From a virus, in the IMG/VR virus record IMGVR_UViG_3300031658_000164, positions 1 through 21,561 of that record: a stretch of 21,561 nucleotides of DNA. The stretch is one strand, 5' to 3'. Within the stretch, counting starts at the first letter, position 1. Every line of letters begins with the position of its first letter. The position numbers and the translations under genes are program-made. The notes beneath the pieces are model-generated. The model was not told where the DNA came from. It made no database searches and saw nothing but the letters and a program-made list of their open reading frames with translations. Positions 19,784 through 21,561 of this stretch are shown here, piece after piece.

Positions 19784-20413
19784 TTATATAAGTCCAGATG
19801 GTATTGCGCTTCTCAATGCTGACATTGTAGAAGAGAAAGGTCCTTCTGGTACATAGTTATCGTAACTAAATGTTACACTAATTTTCTGGACAGCACTTTC
19901 ACTATTATTGTCCAGAGTAATTCCAGCTACAGTAGTAGGAAAGGCATTTTCTAACCTAATACCATATACTGGAATATTCTTCTCATTCAATTGCTGTATT
20001 ACAACATCTGAAGTAAAATCTTTTTTAAATTTTGCACGGTATGTTTCAGTATTAAATACTTGTTCTAGCCAATCGTCAAACATAGTTTTCATGTAGTAAT
20101 CATTGGTAAGTAAAAAGGAACACGTCACATCTTCATTTATAAAACCATACGGTATCTTTACTGCATGTTTTTCTGCTTGATAATCCAGTGTTGCAATCTG
20201 TCTGCCTGGAATAGTGACCGTCTCACATAAGAGAGAAATATCCCTAGGGTCATTAACCATAGATTTAAGTCCACCACCAGATGTAATTGCACCTATGAGG
20301 CCTTTGACACTTAACAGGTTACCTTGAGGTGGAGTGAAGATAACTTGAAATCTATTTGTCTTTGCAAGTCCACCTCGTTTACCTATTGTGCTCTTTAAAT
20401 TGTCAATGGACAT
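19784..20413 (-). CDS. Tail-tube-like protein (gp19/gp54 fold family), 209 aa
   Basis: The 209-residue protein has GGLAKTNRFQVIFTPP near the start and LLCETVTIPGRQIATLDYQ (about 61-79). Then come VKIPYGFINEDVTCSFLLTN, a helical FDDWLEQVFN, and ENAFPTTVAGITLDNNS leading to ISVTFSYDNY. This order (N-x-F-x-V, x-PGR-x, Y-x-(D/E)-V-x-(F/C)-x-F, FPT, SV-(S/T)-x-SY) is shared by T4-type tail tube and tube-initiator proteins. With gp26 next to it, a baseplate tube-junction (gp54/gp48-like) role is as likely as the main tube gp19. An AAGGGGGT SD lies 6 bases upstream. It overlaps the upstream stop by one base. Confidence 0.7.
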   Translation of the reverse strand: MSIDNLKSTIGKRGGLAKTNRFQVIFTPPQGNLLSVKGLIGAITSGGGLKSMVNDPRDISLLCETVTIPGRQIATLDYQAEKHAVKIPYGFINEDVTCSFLLTNDYYMKTMFDDWLEQVFNTETYRAKFKKDFTSDVVIQQLNEKNIPVYGIRLENAFPTTVAGITLDNNSESAVQKISVTFSYDNYVPEGPFSSTMSALRSAIPSGLI

Positions 20414-21006
20414 TATTTACCCCCTTGGTAAACTTTTCGGGAATCAGCCCAGGCAGATCTAGCGCTCTTCTTCTTAAACTGTTGTATTGGTAGATATATT
20501 GCTGTCTCCCAATCTGTCATTGGTACTCTTGACATCTGCGACTTAACATGAGATACTAAATATCTTTTAAAGCATGGTTCAAATTCTTTGTACTTCTTAA
20601 CACCATTTAACAAATCATAGGTTAATCGGTTTAAACGAGTATCTGGTTTTAAATTCTTGGGTGCAAGTTTAAATAATTCATTTAATAATCTTGCTCTAGC
20701 AACAGGGTTAACATAATGGAGATTTAATCCATAGAATCCGCCTGGTGCAGGCCCTACAATAATAGTTAATGGAAATTTATCATAGTACGGTAGTGTTTCT
20801 TTTGTCTTAGGGTCATAGAAATACATTATCATATCACCCACACGAATTTTAGTCTGTTTCTCTAGTGCATCATCCTTAAGAATTTTACCTCTCGCAGGAA
20901 TAGCAAGCTCCTTTACCTTACTGGTAAACCATTCTTCTGATTTAGGAGTCCTAGATTGGATCCCTGCTCTGAATGCCGCGGCACTTAATTTATCGAATAT
21001 AGACAT
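20413..21006 (-). CDS. Conserved T4-like late protein, unassigned (197 aa)
   Basis: The 197-residue basic protein carries SEEWFTSKVKEL, a YFYDPKTKETLPYYDKFPLT block (about 62-81), GGFYGLNLHYVNP and EPCFKRYLVSHVKSQMSRVP, then a WETAIYLPIQQFKK ending. These blocks recur in marine T4-like phages in a late head or tail cluster, as I recall. I considered DNA end protector gp2, its T4 neighbour beside gp4, but the sequence I remember for T4 gp2 does not resemble it. The start ATG 21006 lies 5 bases after a TATAAATA and has no SD. It is probably structural or assembly-related. Confidence 0.75.
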   Translation of the reverse strand: MSIFDKLSAAAFRAGIQSRTPKSEEWFTSKVKELAIPARGKILKDDALEKQTKIRVGDMIMYFYDPKTKETLPYYDKFPLTIIVGPAPGGFYGLNLHYVNPVARARLLNELFKLAPKNLKPDTRLNRLTYDLLNGVKKYKEFEPCFKRYLVSHVKSQMSRVPMTDWETAIYLPIQQFKKKSARSAWADSRKVYQGGK

Positions 21007-21011
21007 ATATG

Positions 21012-21019
21012 TATTTATA
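21012..21019 (-). promoter_or_regulatory. T4-type late promoter TATAAATA (minus strand)
   Basis: The minus strand reads TATAAATACATATATG, with the ATG of the 197-residue protein 5 bases after the octamer. This is the same 16 bases as at 3412-3427. A transcript starting about 6 bases downstream would be leaderless. Confidence 0.7.
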
Positions 21020-21466
21020 CTATCCTTTTATTAGTTTAATACCAAGATTAGTTAAAGTGTCCTCTGTCCACACTTGAAACTTCCATCCCTTATGGTCTGC
21101 ATATTGCTGCGCAGCTTCCCACTTAGAGGTGTTCTTAATGTATGATGTCACCTCATTGATGTATCTTTTAGTTTTACGAGCGCCTTTCTTTGGTGGCATG
21201 GTTTGACTCTTGGGTTTAATCTCAATCAATATAATCTCTCTGTTATCGAGTTCGATTAATAAGTCTACATAGTATCTATGAAGTTTGTTATCGGTTTTAC
21301 ACTTATACGGGACAACAACCTCTTCACTATTCCATTTTTTAACTCTAGGATTAGACTCACACCATCTAAATGCCTGTCTTTCCCATAATGAACGATAAAC
21401 GACTTTACTGGCATCACCCATATACTTCCGTTTGTCTTTAATTGTGTATTTCCCTCTGTAAGCCAT
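21020..21466 (-). CDS. 4: gp4-like head completion protein with nuclease-like motif
   Basis: The 148-residue basic protein (T4 gp4 ~150) contains YMGDASKVVYRSLWERQAFRWC (positions 15-36), SEEVVVPYKCKTD, HRYYVDLLIEL, ILIEIKPKSQTMPPK and KWEAAQQYADHKGWKFQVWT. All are family blocks. The arrangement Glu29, Asp68, Glu82-x-Lys84 matches a TnsA/PD-(D/E)xK nuclease core, known to be similar to this family. gp4 completes filled heads so that tails can join. A late promoter lies 26 bases upstream on the minus strand, and the SD is weak. Confidence 0.9.
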   Translation of the reverse strand: MAYRGKYTIKDKRKYMGDASKVVYRSLWERQAFRWCESNPRVKKWNSEEVVVPYKCKTDNKLHRYYVDLLIELDNREIILIEIKPKSQTMPPKKGARKTKRYINEVTSYIKNTSKWEAAQQYADHKGWKFQVWTEDTLTNLGIKLIKG

Positions 21467-21474
21467 TATAAATA
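21467..21474 (+). promoter_or_regulatory. T4-type late promoter TATAAATA (rightward)
   Basis: This exact octamer directly abuts the gp4 start codon on the other strand and lies 37 bases before the ATG at 21512. It is the likely promoter of the rightward late gene cut by the window edge. Confidence 0.75.
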
Positions 21475-21491
21475 CCTATATAGTAAATTAT

Positions 21492-21499
21492 TATTTATA
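21492..21499 (-). promoter_or_regulatory. T4-type late promoter TATAAATA (leftward, for gp4)
   Basis: The plus strand reads TATTTATA, the complement of an exact TATAAATA, ending 25 bases before the gp4 ATG. It points at the rightward promoter 17 bases away, so the two transcripts overlap. Confidence 0.78.
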
Positions 21500-21511
21500 A
21501 GGGTAATATAT

Positions 21512-21561
21512 ATGGCTGAAAAGGATAAAGAAAACAGTGATGTAGATAAATTCGATGGCGG
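21512..21561 (+). CDS. Start of a rightward late gene, 3' part outside the window
   Basis: ATG 21512 opens MAEKDKENSDVDKFDG and runs off the window edge. The late promoter at 21467 precedes it, with AAGGG 8 bases before the ATG. The visible 16 residues are highly charged. Too little is present to name the product. Confidence 0.65.
   Translation, partial: MAEKDKENSDVDKFDG

Noticed and set aside
20413-21006. Naming the 197-residue protein as DNA end protector gp2 or wedge protein gp53
   Set aside because: The position beside gp4 fits gp2, but the sequence does not resemble T4 gp2 or gp53 as I remember them. It was left unassigned.
1-21561. tRNA genes, CRISPR arrays, insertion sequences, attachment sites
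   Set aside because: I saw no cloverleaf-like segment with a T-loop motif, no regularly spaced direct repeats, no transposase or integrase, and no flanking repeats in the window.

Overview
The window is part of the genome of a marine T4-like myovirus that infects a Gram-negative host. The evidence is a set of recognisable T4-type genes: gp32 (ssDNA-binding), gp59 (helicase loader), gp33 (late-transcription co-activator), a DsbA-like protein, a T4-type lysozyme, gp26, gp51, a tape-measure-like protein and gp4. There are also T4-type late promoters (TATAAATA) and strong sigma70-type early promoters (TTGACA-17-TATAAT). Many of the small proteins look like those conserved in marine T4-like phages such as cyanophages. 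The host species cannot be read from the window. The curli-like, FecR and CHASE2 genes point to a host with an outer membrane, perhaps a marine proteobacterium.

Layout. (a) 1-3387, + strand: late genes. These are a 5'-truncated conserved gene, small conserved proteins, a putative virion or fibre protein overlapped by a degenerate Hint (intein-like) protein, a T4-type lysozyme, and an 82-residue protein resembling small virion proteins. (b) 3400-9953, + strand: a tightly overlapping run of eight genes behind a TATAAATA motif that sits in the loop of a perfect 11-bp inverted repeat. It encodes two paralogous single-TM/coiled-coil proteins, a CsgF homologue, a CsgG-type outer-membrane secretion lipoprotein, a curlin-repeat protein, a FecR-domain protein, a second curlin-repeat protein, and a CHASE2 class III adenylate cyclase with an intact catalytic site. 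This curli-like secretion plus cAMP-signalling module is the most unusual content of the window. (c) 9954-16761, + strand: early genes in short operons behind near-identical promoters. They include many small unknown proteins, an HExxH metalloprotease, a SWIM zinc-finger protein, a large conserved protein, gp33, DsbA, gp59 and gp32, and the region ends at a strong terminator. (d) 16825-21466, - strand: late tail and head genes, transcribed right to left: gp4, an unassigned conserved protein, a tail-tube-like protein, gp26, gp51, an EF-hand membrane protein and the tape-measure-like protein. gp26 ends on a T TTT TTT slippery heptamer that would fuse it to gp51 by a -1 frameshift. (e) 21467-21561: overlapping, oppositely oriented late promoters and the start of a rightward gene.

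How the parts work together. The early genes supply replication (gp32/gp59) and the late-transcription switch (gp33). The TATAAATA promoters then drive tail and head assembly, lysis and the curli-like module. The inferred model for the module is that CsgG (gated by CsgF) exports the two curlin-repeat proteins. The FecR protein and the CHASE2 cyclase, a pair often found together in bacteria, would sense the envelope and make cAMP. The purpose during infection is unknown.
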